This document shows, piece by piece, positions 8,824-18,845 of a stretch of DNA of 64,000 nt. The translations under genes were made by a program, and so were the position numbers. The stretch spans positions 310,001 through 374,000 of the forward strand of contig NZ_JACHJU010000002.1 of NCBI RefSeq assembly GCF_014203795.1, read 5' to 3'. Origin of the DNA: Streptosporangium album. Its GTDB lineage: Bacteria; Actinomycetota; Actinomycetes; Streptosporangiales; Streptosporangiaceae. Positions within the stretch are counted from its first letter, which is position 1. The number at the start of each line of letters is the position of its first letter. Below the pieces are notes generated by a model. That model had not been told where the DNA came from. It saw nothing but the letters and a program-made list of their open reading frames with translations, and made no database searches.

Positions 8824-10035
8824 GTGCCATCCACACTTCCCGACGGTGACCCCGTACCGGCCTCGGGCCGGCTCCCCGACAGCGCGCTCCACGGGCTCGG
8901 CGGGCGGCCCTTCGGCTTCTACGTCCACGTGCCCTTCTGTGTGACCCGCTGCGGCTACTGCGACTTCAACACCTACACGGCGTCCGAGCTGGGCCCGGGC
9001 GCCTCGCACAAGGACTACGCCGACACCGCCGTGGACGAGGTACGGCGGGCACGTGCCAACCTCGGCGACGTGGACCTGCCGGTCGAGACCGTGTTCTTCG
9101 GCGGGGGCACCCCCACCCTGCTGCCCGCGGCGGACCTGGTCCGGATCCTGGGCGCGATCGAGGAGGAGTTCGGGCTCGCTCCCGGCGCCGAGGTGACCAC
9201 CGAGGCCAACCCCGAGTCCGTGGACCCGTCCTACCTGGCCGAGCTCCGGGCCGGTGGGTTCACCCGGATGAGCTTCGGCATGCAGAGCGCCCGCGAGCAC
9301 GTGCTCGCGGTGCTGGACCGCCGGCACACGCCCGGCCGCCCGGCGCGCGCCGTACAGGAGGCCAGGGAGGCCGGGTTCGACCACGTCAACCTCGACCTGA
9401 TCTACAGCACGCCGGGGGAGAGCGACGACGACTGGCGCGCCTCGCTGGCGGCGGCGATCGAGGCCGGGCCCGACCACGTGTCGGCCTACTCGCTGATCGT
9501 CGAGGACGGCACCAGGCTGGCCGCCAGAATCCGGCGCGGTGAGCTGCCGATGCCCGACGACGACGTGGCCGCCGACCGTTACCTCATCGCCGACGCCATG
9601 CTCGCCGAGGCCGGGTTCGAATGGTATGAGGTGTCCAACTGGGCGACCTCGGAGGCCGGACGCTGCCGTCACAACCTGCTCTACTGGACCGGCGGCGACT
9701 GGTGGGGGGTCGGCCCCGGCGCGCACAGCCACGTCGGGGGCACCCGGTGGTGGAACGTCAAGCATCCGGCGGCCTACGCCCAGCGCCTGTCCTCCGGCGT
9801 CTCGCCCGCGCACGCGCGCGAGGTGCTCACTCCGCAGGACAGGGCGGTGGAGCGGCTGATGCTGGAGCTCAGGCTCGCCCAGGGCTTCCCGCTCAAGGAG
9901 ATCGAACGGCCGCCGGTGGTCGCCCGGGCGCTGGCCGACGGCCTGCTGGAGGCGGAGCCGTTCAAGACGGGCCGCGCGGTGCTGACACTGCGCGGCCGTC
10001 TCCTGGCCGATGCCCTGGTCCGCGATCTGACATGA
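8824..10035 (+). CDS. hemW: Radical SAM heme chaperone HemW
   Basis: The protein carries CVTRCGYC, the radical SAM CxxxCxxC cluster motif plus the Cys typical of the HemW/HemN group, followed by ETVFFGGGTPTLL and the HemW_C-like domain (about residues 310-400, LMLELRLAQGFPL). HemW binds heme and is thought to insert it into haemoproteins rather than oxidise coproporphyrinogen. GTG at 8824 gives 403 residues; in-frame sequence before it is not HemW-like. It follows lepA as in many actinobacteria and Firmicutes, here separated by the chitinase remnant. Confidence 0.94.
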   Translation: MPSTLPDGDPVPASGRLPDSALHGLGGRPFGFYVHVPFCVTRCGYCDFNTYTASELGPGASHKDYADTAVDEVRRARANLGDVDLPVETVFFGGGTPTLLPAADLVRILGAIEEEFGLAPGAEVTTEANPESVDPSYLAELRAGGFTRMSFGMQSAREHVLAVLDRRHTPGRPARAVQEAREAGFDHVNLDLIYSTPGESDDDWRASLAAAIEAGPDHVSAYSLIVEDGTRLAARIRRGELPMPDDDVAADRYLIADAMLAEAGFEWYEVSNWATSEAGRCRHNLLYWTGGDWWGVGPGAHSHVGGTRWWNVKHPAAYAQRLSSGVSPAHAREVLTPQDRAVERLMLELRLAQGFPLKEIERPPVVARALADGLLEAEPFKTGRAVLTLRGRLLADALVRDLT

Positions 10036-10047
10036 GATCGTCCGCGT

Positions 10048-10659
10048 TCAGCTGACGAATCGGATGCTCAGCGGGTAGCGGTAGTTCTCGCCCCGGTTGG
10101 CCGAGACAGCAGCGATGATCATGAAGATGAGCGACCCGATCCAGACCACCGGCATCAGGAGGAATCCGATCAGCACGAAGGCCAGGACCCAGGAGACCAT
10201 GTAGGCGATCACCAGGGTGAGCTGGAAGTTGAGTGCCTCGGCCGCCTGGTCGCGCACGTAGGGGGACTCGTCCTTCTTCACGAGATACATCACCAGAGGG
10301 CCGGCGAACCACGTCAGCAGGCCCAGCAGATGGGCGAGCATCGCCATAGTGGTGTCGTCGCCGCCGGGTCGGGGGCCGTACGTCCCCGGCGGTGCCGGGT
10401 GCCCGTACCCGGGCGGTGGCCCGTACCCGCCGTACGGCCCGGGCGGCTGGTAGGCGTCCTGGTAGCCGTAACCCCCTGTTCCGTACGGCGGGGCGGCGGG
10501 AGGCGGGTAGCCCTGGCCGCTCTGTCCGTACGGCGAGGCGGGAGGCGGCGGGTTGCCTTGACCGGGCTGGGTGTGACCGGATCGAGGCGGCTGATCGATG
10601 TGTCCGGTGTGCTCGTCGTCCGCGGATTCCTGTCGCGGGCCGTCGGGACTGTCACTCAT
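10048..10659 (-). CDS. DUF4870 membrane protein with Pro/Gly/Tyr-rich N-terminus
   Basis: Residues 1-100 are low-complexity, dominated by P, G, Y and Q (GYGPPPGYGHPAPPG and similar). From about residue 105 a DUF4870 domain follows: a helix MAMLAHLLGLLTWFAGPLVMYLV, the DESPYVRDQAAEALNFQ signature and two further membrane helices before ENYRYPLSIRFV. DUF4870 proteins are widespread small membrane proteins of unknown function. It converges on hemW with 12 bases between stops, and DUF3097 begins 27 bases beyond its own start, on the same strand. Confidence 0.85.
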   Translation of the reverse strand: MSDSPDGPRQESADDEHTGHIDQPPRSGHTQPGQGNPPPPASPYGQSGQGYPPPAAPPYGTGGYGYQDAYQPPGPYGGYGPPPGYGHPAPPGTYGPRPGGDDTTMAMLAHLLGLLTWFAGPLVMYLVKKDESPYVRDQAAEALNFQLTLVIAYMVSWVLAFVLIGFLLMPVVWIGSLIFMIIAAVSANRGENYRYPLSIRFVS

Positions 10660-10686
10660 GACCCCTCCTGATGGGGTGTGGCGGGG

Positions 10687-11502
10687 TTAGTCGTCTTCGC
10701 TCGGAGCGGTCACGAAGTCGATCAGCTCCTCGACCGGGCCGAGGAGCTCCGGCTCCAGATCGGCGTAGGTGGTGACCGATCCGAGAATACGGCGCCAGGC
10801 GTCTCTGGGCTCCAGATCCCAGCCCAGGGCGGCGATGACCCCCTCTTTCCAGGGGAGACCACGCGGGACCGCCGGCCAGGAGGCGATCTTCAGCACCGAG
10901 GGCCTGACCGCCTGCCAGACGTCCACGAACGGGTGCCCGACGATCAGCACGTGCGGTGAGGAGACCTGGGAGGCGATCCGGCTCTCCTTCGATCCGGGGA
11001 TCAGGTGGTCGACGAGCACGCCCAGACGGCGGTCCGGACCGGGACCGAACTCCGCCACGATCGAGGGCAGGTGGTCGATCCCCTCCAGATACTCCACGAC
11101 CACGCCCTCGACCCGGAGGTCGTGGCCCCAGACCTTCTCCACGAGCGCCGCGTCGTGCACGCCCTCCACGTAGATCCGGCTCTCCTTGGCCACCCTGGCC
11201 CGCAGGCCCTCCACCGCGATGGAGCCCGAGGCGCTCCGCCGGGGAGCCTGCGGCGCGGTGGCGGGCCGTACCAGCGTCACCACCTTGCCCTCCAGGAGGA
11301 AGGCGGCGGGCTCCAGCGGGAACAGCCGCCGTCGCCCGAACCGGTCCTCCAGCGTGACGGCTTCCTTGTCGCAGGCCACCACGGCGCCGCAGAAGCCGCC
11401 GTCGACGTCCTCCACGACCAGGTCGAGCTCGGCGGGGACCTGGGGGATCTTTCCCTTGAGAGGGCGCCGCCAGTTCTCCGCAAGCACGTCACGCTCGTAC
11501 AT
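10687..11502 (-). CDS. DUF3097 family protein
   Basis: The 271-residue protein begins MYERDVLAENWRRP and contains ESRIYVEGVHDAALVEKVWG (about residues 108-127) and HPFVDVWQAVRP, which are characteristic of actinobacterial DUF3097 proteins. The ExVHDxxLxEKVWG block resembles the conserved acidic part of a Toprim domain, but its function is not known. It lies between hemW and hrcA, a conserved location, and is followed by the DUF4870 gene on the same strand. Confidence 0.88.
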   Translation of the reverse strand: MYERDVLAENWRRPLKGKIPQVPAELDLVVEDVDGGFCGAVVACDKEAVTLEDRFGRRRLFPLEPAAFLLEGKVVTLVRPATAPQAPRRSASGSIAVEGLRARVAKESRIYVEGVHDAALVEKVWGHDLRVEGVVVEYLEGIDHLPSIVAEFGPGPDRRLGVLVDHLIPGSKESRIASQVSSPHVLIVGHPFVDVWQAVRPSVLKIASWPAVPRGLPWKEGVIAALGWDLEPRDAWRRILGSVTTYADLEPELLGPVEELIDFVTAPSEDD

Positions 11503-11557
11503 CAGCCACCGCCCACTCTCTCGCCATGGATCAAGGGGACGGTAGCAAAAGCCACGA

Positions 11558-12274
11558 TCACCCGCTGTACGGTCCGGGAGGTCCCCACTGCGAGACCGCC
11601 GCCTGGCGCTTGCGGGCGCCGCTCCGCCTCACCAGTACGACGATCGTGACGACGACCGCCAGCAGGAAGCCTGCGCTCGGCACCGCGACCAGCGCGACCG
11701 TTCCGCCCATCAGAGAGCCGGTGACGAGTTCCCTGCCCACGCCGAACCTGGCGCTCGACGCCTCGGGGGTGGTGCACGTGAGCTGGTAGTCGCCCTTCTT
11801 GTCCACCCCCACCCGCAGAGCCATCTCCCAGATGACGCCGTCCGCGGTCACGGTCTGCTGGACGCTCGGCCGCTGGAGCCTGACCGTTCCCGGATCGCCC
11901 TGGATCTGGCACTCGTACGTGGTGCCCGCCACGGCCGAGACGTAGATGGCGGGCCTGTCCGCCGGATCGAGCGGGACCGTCACGGTCTTGCCCGCGTCGA
12001 ACGAGCCGGTGGGCGCGGCGTCGGTGATGGCGCCGACGAGGCCGCCGGCGAAGCCGGCGACCCCGACGATCACGCTGAGCACGAAGACGAGCCAGGCGCC
12101 GACGATCCATCCGACACTGGGCTTGATCTTCGCCTTCGGTCCGGGTCCCTGAGGCGCGCCGTAGCCGGGGGGCGCGTAGCCGTAGGAGGGGGCGCCCTGC
12201 TGCTGCGGGCCATAGGGCTGCTGAGGCGCGCCGTAACCTGGTGCGCCCGATGGGGGTACAAAATCATGGGACAT
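11558..12274 (-). CDS. Two-helix membrane protein of unknown function
   Basis: The 238-residue protein has a cytoplasmic proline/glycine/glutamine-rich N-terminus (GAPGYGAPQQPYGPQQQGAP), a first membrane helix near residues 50-75, an extracytoplasmic beta-rich domain with one Cys pair (YECQIQGD and YQLTCTTPE), and a second helix near 205-225 ending in RRSGARKR. The start at ATG 12274 is chosen because the upstream in-frame extension is basic, unlike the mature protein, and would overlap the hrcA promoter zone. The domain type is not recognised. It is divergent from hrcA. Confidence 0.7.
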   Translation of the reverse strand: MSHDFVPPSGAPGYGAPQQPYGPQQQGAPSYGYAPPGYGAPQGPGPKAKIKPSVGWIVGAWLVFVLSVIVGVAGFAGGLVGAITDAAPTGSFDAGKTVTVPLDPADRPAIYVSAVAGTTYECQIQGDPGTVRLQRPSVQQTVTADGVIWEMALRVGVDKKGDYQLTCTTPEASSARFGVGRELVTGSLMGGTVALVAVPSAGFLLAVVVTIVVLVRRSGARKRQAAVSQWGPPGPYSG

Positions 12275-12387
12275 GTCATAAATTGTGGGTCTTGCCGCTT
12301 GTATAGCGATAGCAGTCGGCTTGACGACTACTTGGCTCTGCCATCCTGACGTCGTGTCATCGCACCCCGCGAGCAGGGGCCGTACAC

Positions 12388-12414
12388 TTGGCACTCGGGA
12401 ACACAGAGTGCCAG
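12388..12414 (+). promoter_or_regulatory. CIRCE element (HrcA operator)
   Basis: TTGGCACTC, nine bases, then GAGTGCCAG matches the CIRCE inverted repeat TTAGCACTC-N9-GAGTGCTAA in 15 of 18 arm positions. It lies 43 bases upstream of the hrcA start, so HrcA probably represses its own hrcA-dnaJ operon. Confidence 0.88.
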
Positions 12415-12457
12415 ACCTGGCGTTTCACGTTCGGGTGTGGGCAGGGAGGTGAGCGCG

Positions 12458-13471
12458 TTGGTCGACGACCGTAAGTTGGCGGTGCTCCGCGCCATCGTCG
12501 AGGACTACGTGTCCACCAACGAGCCGGTGGGCTCCAAGGCCCTCGTCGAACGGCACAACCTGGGTGTCTCGCCCGCGACCATCCGTAACGACATGGCGGT
12601 GCTGGAGGAGCAGGGCTACATCGCCCAGCCCCACACCAGCGCCGGCCGGGTCCCCACCGACAAGGGCTACAGGCTGTTCGTCGACCGGCTTTCGCGGGTG
12701 AAGCCGCTGTCGAGCGCGGAGAAGAAGGCCATCGAGACCTTCCTCGCCGGCGCCGTGGACATCGACGACGTCGTCATGCGCACGGTGCGGCTGCTGGCAC
12801 AGCTCACCCGTCAGGTCGCCGTCGTGCAATACCCCACGCTGACCAACTCCACGGTCCGCCACGTCGAGCTGGTCCCGCTGAGCGAGCGCCGGCTGATGTT
12901 CGTGCTCATCACCAACACGGGACGGGTCGAGCAGCGCGTGGTCGAGCTGCCCGACGTGGTCGACGAGAACCGGGTCGCCCATCTGCGCGCGACTCTCAAC
13001 GCCTGCCTGGACGGGTGCGGGCTGGCCTGTGTCCCGGACATGGTCGCCGATCTGCCCGCCCGGCTTCCGGCGGAGGACCGGCCGCTCGCGGCCACGGTTC
13101 TGTCGGTGCTGCTGGAGTCCCTGGTGGACCGGCATGATGAAAAGATTGTCTTCGCCGGGGCCGCCAACCTCGCGGGAGCCGACTTCACCGTCGGACTCCG
13201 CGATGTGCTGGAGGCTCTGGAAGAGCAGGTCGTGCTCATGCGCCTGCTCGGTGAGACCTCCGACGTGTCGGCGCTGACGGTGCGGATCGGCTCGGAGAAC
13301 CCCTACACGGGTCTCCAGGGCACATCGATCGTCGCCGCCGGATACGGTTCGGGGGACAAGCAACTGGCCCGGCTCGGTGTGCTGGGTCCGACGCGAATGG
13401 ACTACCCGGTCACGATGGGCGCGGTGCGCGCGGTGGCACGCTACGTCAGCCAGATCCTGGCTGCATCCTAA
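12458..13471 (+). CDS. hrcA: Heat-inducible transcription repressor HrcA
   Basis: HrcA binds CIRCE operators and represses chaperone genes. The N-terminal winged helix contains [20 protein letters not shown] and the [16 protein letters not shown] signature near residues 60-75; the GAF-like dimerisation domain follows. TTG at 12458 is preferred: GGGAGG (12444-12449) sits 8 bases before it, and the resulting N-terminus ([18 protein letters not shown]) and 337-residue length match relatives. GTG at 12449 overlaps the ribosome site. dnaJ starts 12 bases after the stop, so they form one operon. Confidence 0.95.
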   Translation: MVDDRKLAVLRAIVEDYVSTNEPVGSKALVERHNLGVSPATIRNDMAVLEEQGYIAQPHTSAGRVPTDKGYRLFVDRLSRVKPLSSAEKKAIETFLAGAVDIDDVVMRTVRLLAQLTRQVAVVQYPTLTNSTVRHVELVPLSERRLMFVLITNTGRVEQRVVELPDVVDENRVAHLRATLNACLDGCGLACVPDMVADLPARLPAEDRPLAATVLSVLLESLVDRHDEKIVFAGAANLAGADFTVGLRDVLEALEEQVVLMRLLGETSDVSALTVRIGSENPYTGLQGTSIVAAGYGSGDKQLARLGVLGPTRMDYPVTMGAVRAVARYVSQILAAS

Positions 13472-13483
13472 GAGGTCAACTAA

Positions 13484-14620
13484 GTGGCTAAGAGCGACTA
13501 CTACGGCACCCTCGGGGTGCGCCGCGACGCCAGTGCGGAAGAGATCAAGAAGGCGTACCGCCGCCTGGCGCGAGAGCTGCATCCCGACGTGAACCCCGAT
13601 CCTGAGACCCAGGAGCGGTTCAAGGACATCACGCAGGCCTACGAGGTGCTGTCCGATCCCAACAAGCGCCAGATGTACGACATGGGAGCCGATCCGTTCG
13701 CCTCGGGTGCCGGCGCGCAAGGTTTCGGGGCGGGCTTCCCGTTCAGCGACATCATGGACGCCTTCTTCGGAGCGGCCGGCGGCGGCGGTGGTCGCGGTCC
13801 CCGGTCACGTGCCCGCCGGGGCCGCAACGCCACCATCCGGGTGGAGCTCGACCTGAGCGAGTCGGCCTTCGGCACCACCCGTGAACTGGTGGTCGACACC
13901 GCCGTGCTCTGCGAGGTCTGCACGGGCTCCGGCGCCGCAGCCGGCACCCACCCCGACACCTGTGACATGTGCCATGGCCGCGGCGAGGTCTCCCAGGTCA
14001 CACGGTCCTTCCTGGGGCAGGTCATGACCTCCCGTCCCTGCCCCCAGTGCGGTGGATTCGGTTCGATCATCCGCAACCCCTGCCAGGAGTGCTCCGGCGA
14101 CGGCCGGGTCCGCACGCGGCGGACCATCAAGGTCCGCATCCCGGCAGGAGTGGAGGACGGCACCCACATCCAGCTCGCCGGCGAAGGCGAGATCGGTCCC
14201 GGTGGCGGCCCGCCCGGCGACCTGTTCCTGGAGATCGTCGAGCGTCCGCACGAGATCTTCGAACGCCGGGGCGACGATCTGCACTGCACCGTGCAGATCC
14301 CCATGACCGCCGCCTCGCTGGGCACCATCCTGACCATGGAGACGCTCGACGGCGCGGAGGAGCTCGACATCCGGCCGGGCACCCAGTCCGGGCAGACCAT
14401 CCCGCTCTACGGCCGGGGCGTCCAGCACCTCAACGAGACCGGCCGCGGCGATCTGCTGATCCACGTCAATGTGGAGACGCCCGCCCGCCTCGACCCGGCC
14501 CAGGAGGAGCTCATGCGCGAGCTCGCCAAGCTCCGTGGCGAGGAGCGCCCGCCCGGCAAGTTCGCCCCCGGCCAGCAGGGATTCTTCTCCCGGCTACGGG
14601 ACGCTTTCAATGGCCGCTGA
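13484..14620 (+). CDS. dnaJ: Chaperone DnaJ
   Basis: A complete type I J-protein: J domain with the HPD tripeptide ([10 protein letters not shown] near residue 33), a Gly/Phe-rich linker (about 70-105), a zinc-binding cysteine-rich region with four CxxCxGxG-type repeats ([32 protein letters not shown]), and the C-terminal substrate-binding domains. It delivers clients to DnaK and stimulates its ATPase. It is the hrcA-linked copy, likely under CIRCE control, and rsmE follows. Confidence 0.95.
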   Translation: MAKSDYYGTLGVRRDASAEEIKKAYRRLARELHPDVNPDPETQERFKDITQAYEVLSDPNKRQMYDMGADPFASGAGAQGFGAGFPFSDIMDAFFGAAGGGGGRGPRSRARRGRNATIRVELDLSESAFGTTRELVVDTAVLCEVCTGSGAAAGTHPDTCDMCHGRGEVSQVTRSFLGQVMTSRPCPQCGGFGSIIRNPCQECSGDGRVRTRRTIKVRIPAGVEDGTHIQLAGEGEIGPGGGPPGDLFLEIVERPHEIFERRGDDLHCTVQIPMTAASLGTILTMETLDGAEELDIRPGTQSGQTIPLYGRGVQHLNETGRGDLLIHVNVETPARLDPAQEELMRELAKLRGEERPPGKFAPGQQGFFSRLRDAFNGR

Positions 14621-14653
14621 CAGAGGCGCCCGTCGGCACGCCTCCAACGGCCG

Positions 14654-15385
14654 ATGACGGTCCCGGTCTTCCTGGCCGAGGCGGCCGATCTGGCCCGTGC
14701 GGAGTTCACGTTCGGCGGTCCGGAAGGCCGTCACGCCGCGGCTGTACGGCGGTTGCGGGCCGGGGAACGGCTCGACCTGACCGATGGTGCGGGCGCCGTG
14801 GCCGAGTGCGTGGTCCGCGAGGCGGGCAAGGACTCCCTCCGCGTCGAGGTACTGCGCCGTTACGATGTGCCGGCTCCGCACCCCCGTCTGGTCGTGGTGC
14901 AGGGGCTGCCCAAGGGAGACCGGGGCGAGCTGGCCGTGGAGATGATGACCGAGGCGGGGGTCGACGTGATCGTCCCCTGGGCCGCAGCCCGGTCCGTGAC
15001 CCAGTGGAAGGGCGAGCGGGCGGTCAAGTCGCTCAGTCGCTGGCGTTCCACGGCGAGGGAGGCGGGCAAGCAGTCTCGCCGCTTCCACCTGCCCGAGGTG
15101 ACCGGGCCCGCCACCACCGCCGGGGTCGCCGCGCTCCTGTCGGAGGCCGCCCTGGGGATCGTGCTGCACGAGGAGGCGGCCTCCCCGCTCTCCACCATGG
15201 AGCTCCCCGGCACCGGAGACATCGTCGTGGTGGTCGGACCTGAGGGCGGGGTCGCCGATGAGGAGATCGCCGCGTTCCGGGAGGCGGGAGCCGTGCCGGC
15301 GCTGCTCGGGCCGACGGTGCTGCGCACTTCGACGGCGGGGGTCGCCGCGGCGGCCGTGTTGCAGGCGCGCACCGGCCGCTGGTGA
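14654..15385 (+). CDS. rsmE: 16S rRNA (uracil-1498-N3)-methyltransferase
   Basis: RsmE methylates U1498 of 16S rRNA using SAM. The N-terminal PUA-like domain is followed by a SPOUT/trefoil-knot domain, with VVVVGPEGGVADEEIAAF near residue 195 and LRTSTAGVAAAAVLQ near the end, both typical RsmE knot motifs. The 243-residue length fits. It lies 33 bases after dnaJ, the usual actinobacterial order. Confidence 0.95.
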   Translation: MTVPVFLAEAADLARAEFTFGGPEGRHAAAVRRLRAGERLDLTDGAGAVAECVVREAGKDSLRVEVLRRYDVPAPHPRLVVVQGLPKGDRGELAVEMMTEAGVDVIVPWAAARSVTQWKGERAVKSLSRWRSTAREAGKQSRRFHLPEVTGPATTAGVAALLSEAALGIVLHEEAASPLSTMELPGTGDIVVVVGPEGGVADEEIAAFREAGAVPALLGPTVLRTSTAGVAAAAVLQARTGRW

Positions 15386-15389
15386 TCTC

Positions 15390-16052
15390 CTAGCGGCCGG
15401 AGGAGATGGTGGTCGGCGCCTCCGTCGGCATCGGAGGTGCCGTTTCGTCGGGCGGCGGGCACTCCTCGACCAGGCAGGGGCTCTCCGAGGGGGCGGTGGA
15501 ATGGGAGGGCTTCGACGTCGGGGTCTCCCTGCACTCCTCCGGAAGCCCCTCCGGCTCGACCACCGTGCCGTCGGGGAGTGTCGTGGGACAGGTGGCGGAC
15601 GGCGTGGGCTTCGGAGTCGGCTTCGAGGTCGGCTTCGGCGTGGGCCTGGGAGTCGGTCCGGTGCTCCTGGAGTGGGTGGGGAGCGGCGCGGGCGCCGTGG
15701 TTTCCGACCCCGGCCGGGTGACGGCCGGGAGCTGGTCGTCATCGTTCGAGGGAGCCCGCGAGGTGGCGGACAGATCGGGCGAGGTCGACTGAGTGTAGGT
15801 GACCTCCCCGCTGTTCACCGTCTGGCTCACCTGTTCGCGGAATTCCGGCACCACCATGACGACGGTGGCCGCGACCAGGACGGCTCCGGCGACAGAGGCT
15901 CCGGCGCGCCACCACACCAGGCCGCGGAGCCCACGTCTTTCCACGCGGGCGCGGATGATCTCCAGACCGTCAGGGGAGGGAACGACCGAGTTCGCCTCCG
16001 CACTGAGGACACGGCGGAGCAGCTCGCCGTACTCGTCCGGGGAGTCGGTCAT
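15390..16052 (-). CDS. Single-span membrane protein, putative anti-sigma factor
   Basis: The 220-residue protein has a short cytoplasmic N-terminus (to about residue 45), one membrane helix (GASVAGAVLVAATVVMVV) and a long extracytoplasmic Pro/Thr/Ser-rich tail with PTPKPTSKPTPKPTP repeats and two short Cys-bearing segments. Its ATG overlaps the stop of the upstream SigE-family sigma gene by 4 bases, the arrangement expected for a cognate anti-sigma factor. No zinc-binding HxxxCxxC anti-sigma motif is present, so this role is inferred from context. It converges on rsmE with 4 bases between stops. Confidence 0.65.
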   Translation of the reverse strand: MTDSPDEYGELLRRVLSAEANSVVPSPDGLEIIRARVERRGLRGLVWWRAGASVAGAVLVAATVVMVVPEFREQVSQTVNSGEVTYTQSTSPDLSATSRAPSNDDDQLPAVTRPGSETTAPAPLPTHSRSTGPTPRPTPKPTSKPTPKPTPSATCPTTLPDGTVVEPEGLPEECRETPTSKPSHSTAPSESPCLVEECPPPDETAPPMPTEAPTTISSGR

Positions 16053-16654
16053 GACAGTTGCTCCAGTGAGGTTCGTAGGGCGGCCATACCGCGAGCCGTG
16101 TGGCTCTTGACCGCGCCCTTGCTGATGCCCATGGCGTGGGCGATCTGCGCTTCTGACAGGTCACCGTAATAGCGCAGGACCAGTGCCTCGCGCTGACGTG
16201 CGGGCAGGCCACGAAGCGCCTCGATGACGGCAGACCGCTCGAACTCCCCGATCGCGCCGTTCTCGGCGCTCGGCGCGTCCGGCATGCCCTTGGGAGCGTA
16301 CTTCTCCACGACCGCCCGGTGCCGAAGCACCGAACGGGATCGATTGACGACCGATTGGCGCAGGTAGGCGAGTGCCTTGTCGGTGTCACGCAGGCGACGC
16401 CAGGCGCCATGGATGGCGACGAACGCGTCCTGCACGACCTCCTCCGCGGTAGCCATATCGCGGACGAGTAACACGGCGAGACGCACAAGCGACCGATAGT
16501 GCGCGCTGTACAGCGCGGTAACGGCCATGTCGGCATCCCATCCGACGGGCACCGCCCCCAGCGACCTGTCGGCCACGAGGGTCTCGGTGGTCACATCAGT
16601 GGGACGCTCGGCCTTCCCAGAGGGTTTACGCTCTTCCGGTTCATTAGGGGGCAT
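16049..16654 (-). CDS. SigE-family (ECF) RNA polymerase sigma factor
   Basis: Region 2 is seen in YSAHYRSLVRLAVLLVRDMATAEE and EEVVQDAFVAIHGAWRRL; region 4 in ALRGLPARQREALVLRYYGD and the helix-turn-helix LSEAQIAHAMGISKGAVKSH. This matches the SigE-type group of actinobacterial extracytoplasmic-function sigma factors. ATG at 16654 gives 201 residues; an in-frame ATG at 16774 would add a poorly conserved 40-residue extension. The stop overlaps the start of the putative anti-sigma gene by 4 bases, implying translational coupling. Confidence 0.88.
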   Translation of the reverse strand: MPPNEPEERKPSGKAERPTDVTTETLVADRSLGAVPVGWDADMAVTALYSAHYRSLVRLAVLLVRDMATAEEVVQDAFVAIHGAWRRLRDTDKALAYLRQSVVNRSRSVLRHRAVVEKYAPKGMPDAPSAENGAIGEFERSAVIEALRGLPARQREALVLRYYGDLSEAQIAHAMGISKGAVKSHTARGMAALRTSLEQLS

Positions 16655-16809
16655 GACCCAGTCGTGTCCTCGCCAGGCGGCCATATCGTGCGAATCGCAA
16701 TGGTCTGTAGTTGTTGAAGTTTGCACACCCACCATATCCGGGTGGATCTTTCTTTGCTGGCGATGCGCCATCACCGATTGGCAACGCCAGGGGAGGATAG
16801 GGTGCCTGC

Positions 16810-17163
16810 ATGGTGAGCGAAGCCGACTGCCTGTTCTGCAAGATCGTGGCCGGGGAGATCCCCGCGAAGATCGTTCATGAGACCGATCGCACGCTGGCCT
16901 TCCGCGACGTCAACCCGCAGGCGCCCACGCACGTGCTCGTGGTCCCCAAGGACCACTACCCGGACGCGGCCGCGCTGGCCGCCGCCGACCACGGACTCGC
17001 CGACGACGTGCTCAAGGCCGCGCACGCGGTCGCCGAGCAGGAGGGTGTCGCCGGCTCGGGATACCGCCTGGTCTTCAACACCGGGGCCGAGGCGGGCCAG
17101 ACCGTCTTCCACGTGCACGGACATGTGCTGGGCGGGCGTGGTCTGACCTGGCCGCCCGGATAA
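16810..17163 (+). CDS. HIT family protein (HinT-like nucleotide hydrolase)
   Basis: The 117-residue protein begins with CLFCKIVAGEIPAKIVHE and ends with the histidine triad HVHGHVLGG. HinT proteins hydrolyse AMP-lysine and related phosphoramidates. It precedes phoH in the conserved HIT-phoH-ybeY order. Confidence 0.93.
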   Translation: MVSEADCLFCKIVAGEIPAKIVHETDRTLAFRDVNPQAPTHVLVVPKDHYPDAAALAAADHGLADDVLKAAHAVAEQEGVAGSGYRLVFNTGAEAGQTVFHVHGHVLGGRGLTWPPG

Positions 17164-17254
17164 AACCGGTAAGCGCGACGGCGTCGATCACGGATACGAT
17201 GGCGGAGAAGTTCCACGCCGATATCTGGAGGCGAACAGGCCGAAAGGCCCGCCT

Positions 17255-18322
<1,068 letters not shown>

Positions 18323-18362
18323 GCGGCGGGCCGCGTAGTGAGCGAGAAGCGGTGAGCGACCA

Positions 18363-18845
18363 GTGAGCATCGAGGTCAACAACGAATCCGGCGTCGAGGT
18401 CGACGAAGGGCTCATCGTCTCCCTGGCCGGATACGTGCTGGGGCGGATGGGCATCAACCCGCTCGCCGAGCTGTCGATCCTGATCGTGGACGAAGAGGCC
18501 ATGTCGGTGCTGCACGAGCAGTGGATGGGGGAGCCCGGTCCGACGGACGTGCTCTCCTTCCCGATGGACGAGCTGCGTCCCGGGCCGGGCTCCGGAGCCC
18601 GGCAGGAAGGCGACGCCCCCACCGACCCCGCGCTCCTGGGTGATGTGGTGCTCTGTCCGCAGGTGGCCGCCAAGCAGGCCTCCGAGGCCGGGCACAGCGC
18701 CGAGGCGGAGTTGGAGCTGCTGTGCACGCACGGCATCCTCCACCTGCTCGGTTACGACCACGCCGAGCCCGATGAGCACAAGGAGATGTTCGGCCTGCAG
18801 GGCGAGCTCCTGGAATCGTGGCGGGAGGTGCGCACCCAACGGTGA
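18363..18845 (+). CDS. ybeY: rRNA maturation endoribonuclease YbeY
   Basis: YbeY is a zinc-dependent RNase for 16S rRNA 3'-end maturation and ribosome quality control. The metal motif [11 protein letters not shown] is near residue 122, and [10 protein letters not shown] lies near residue 60. At 160 residues it is of normal length. Its stop codon overlaps the GTG of the next gene. Confidence 0.95.
   Translation: MSIEVNNESGVEVDEGLIVSLAGYVLGRMGINPLAELSILIVDEEAMSVLHEQWMGEPGPTDVLSFPMDELRPGPGSGARQEGDAPTDPALLGDVVLCPQVAAKQASEAGHSAEAELELLCTHGILHLLGYDHAEPDEHKEMFGLQGELLESWREVRTQR

Noticed and set aside
12425-13720. Minus-strand frame over hrcA
   Set aside because: Antisense to hrcA; no ribosome site and no family resemblance.
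15560-15720. Repeats in the tail of the putative anti-sigma gene
   Set aside because: These encode the Pro-Thr-Lys stalk and vary in codon use; not a DNA-level tandem array or CRISPR.
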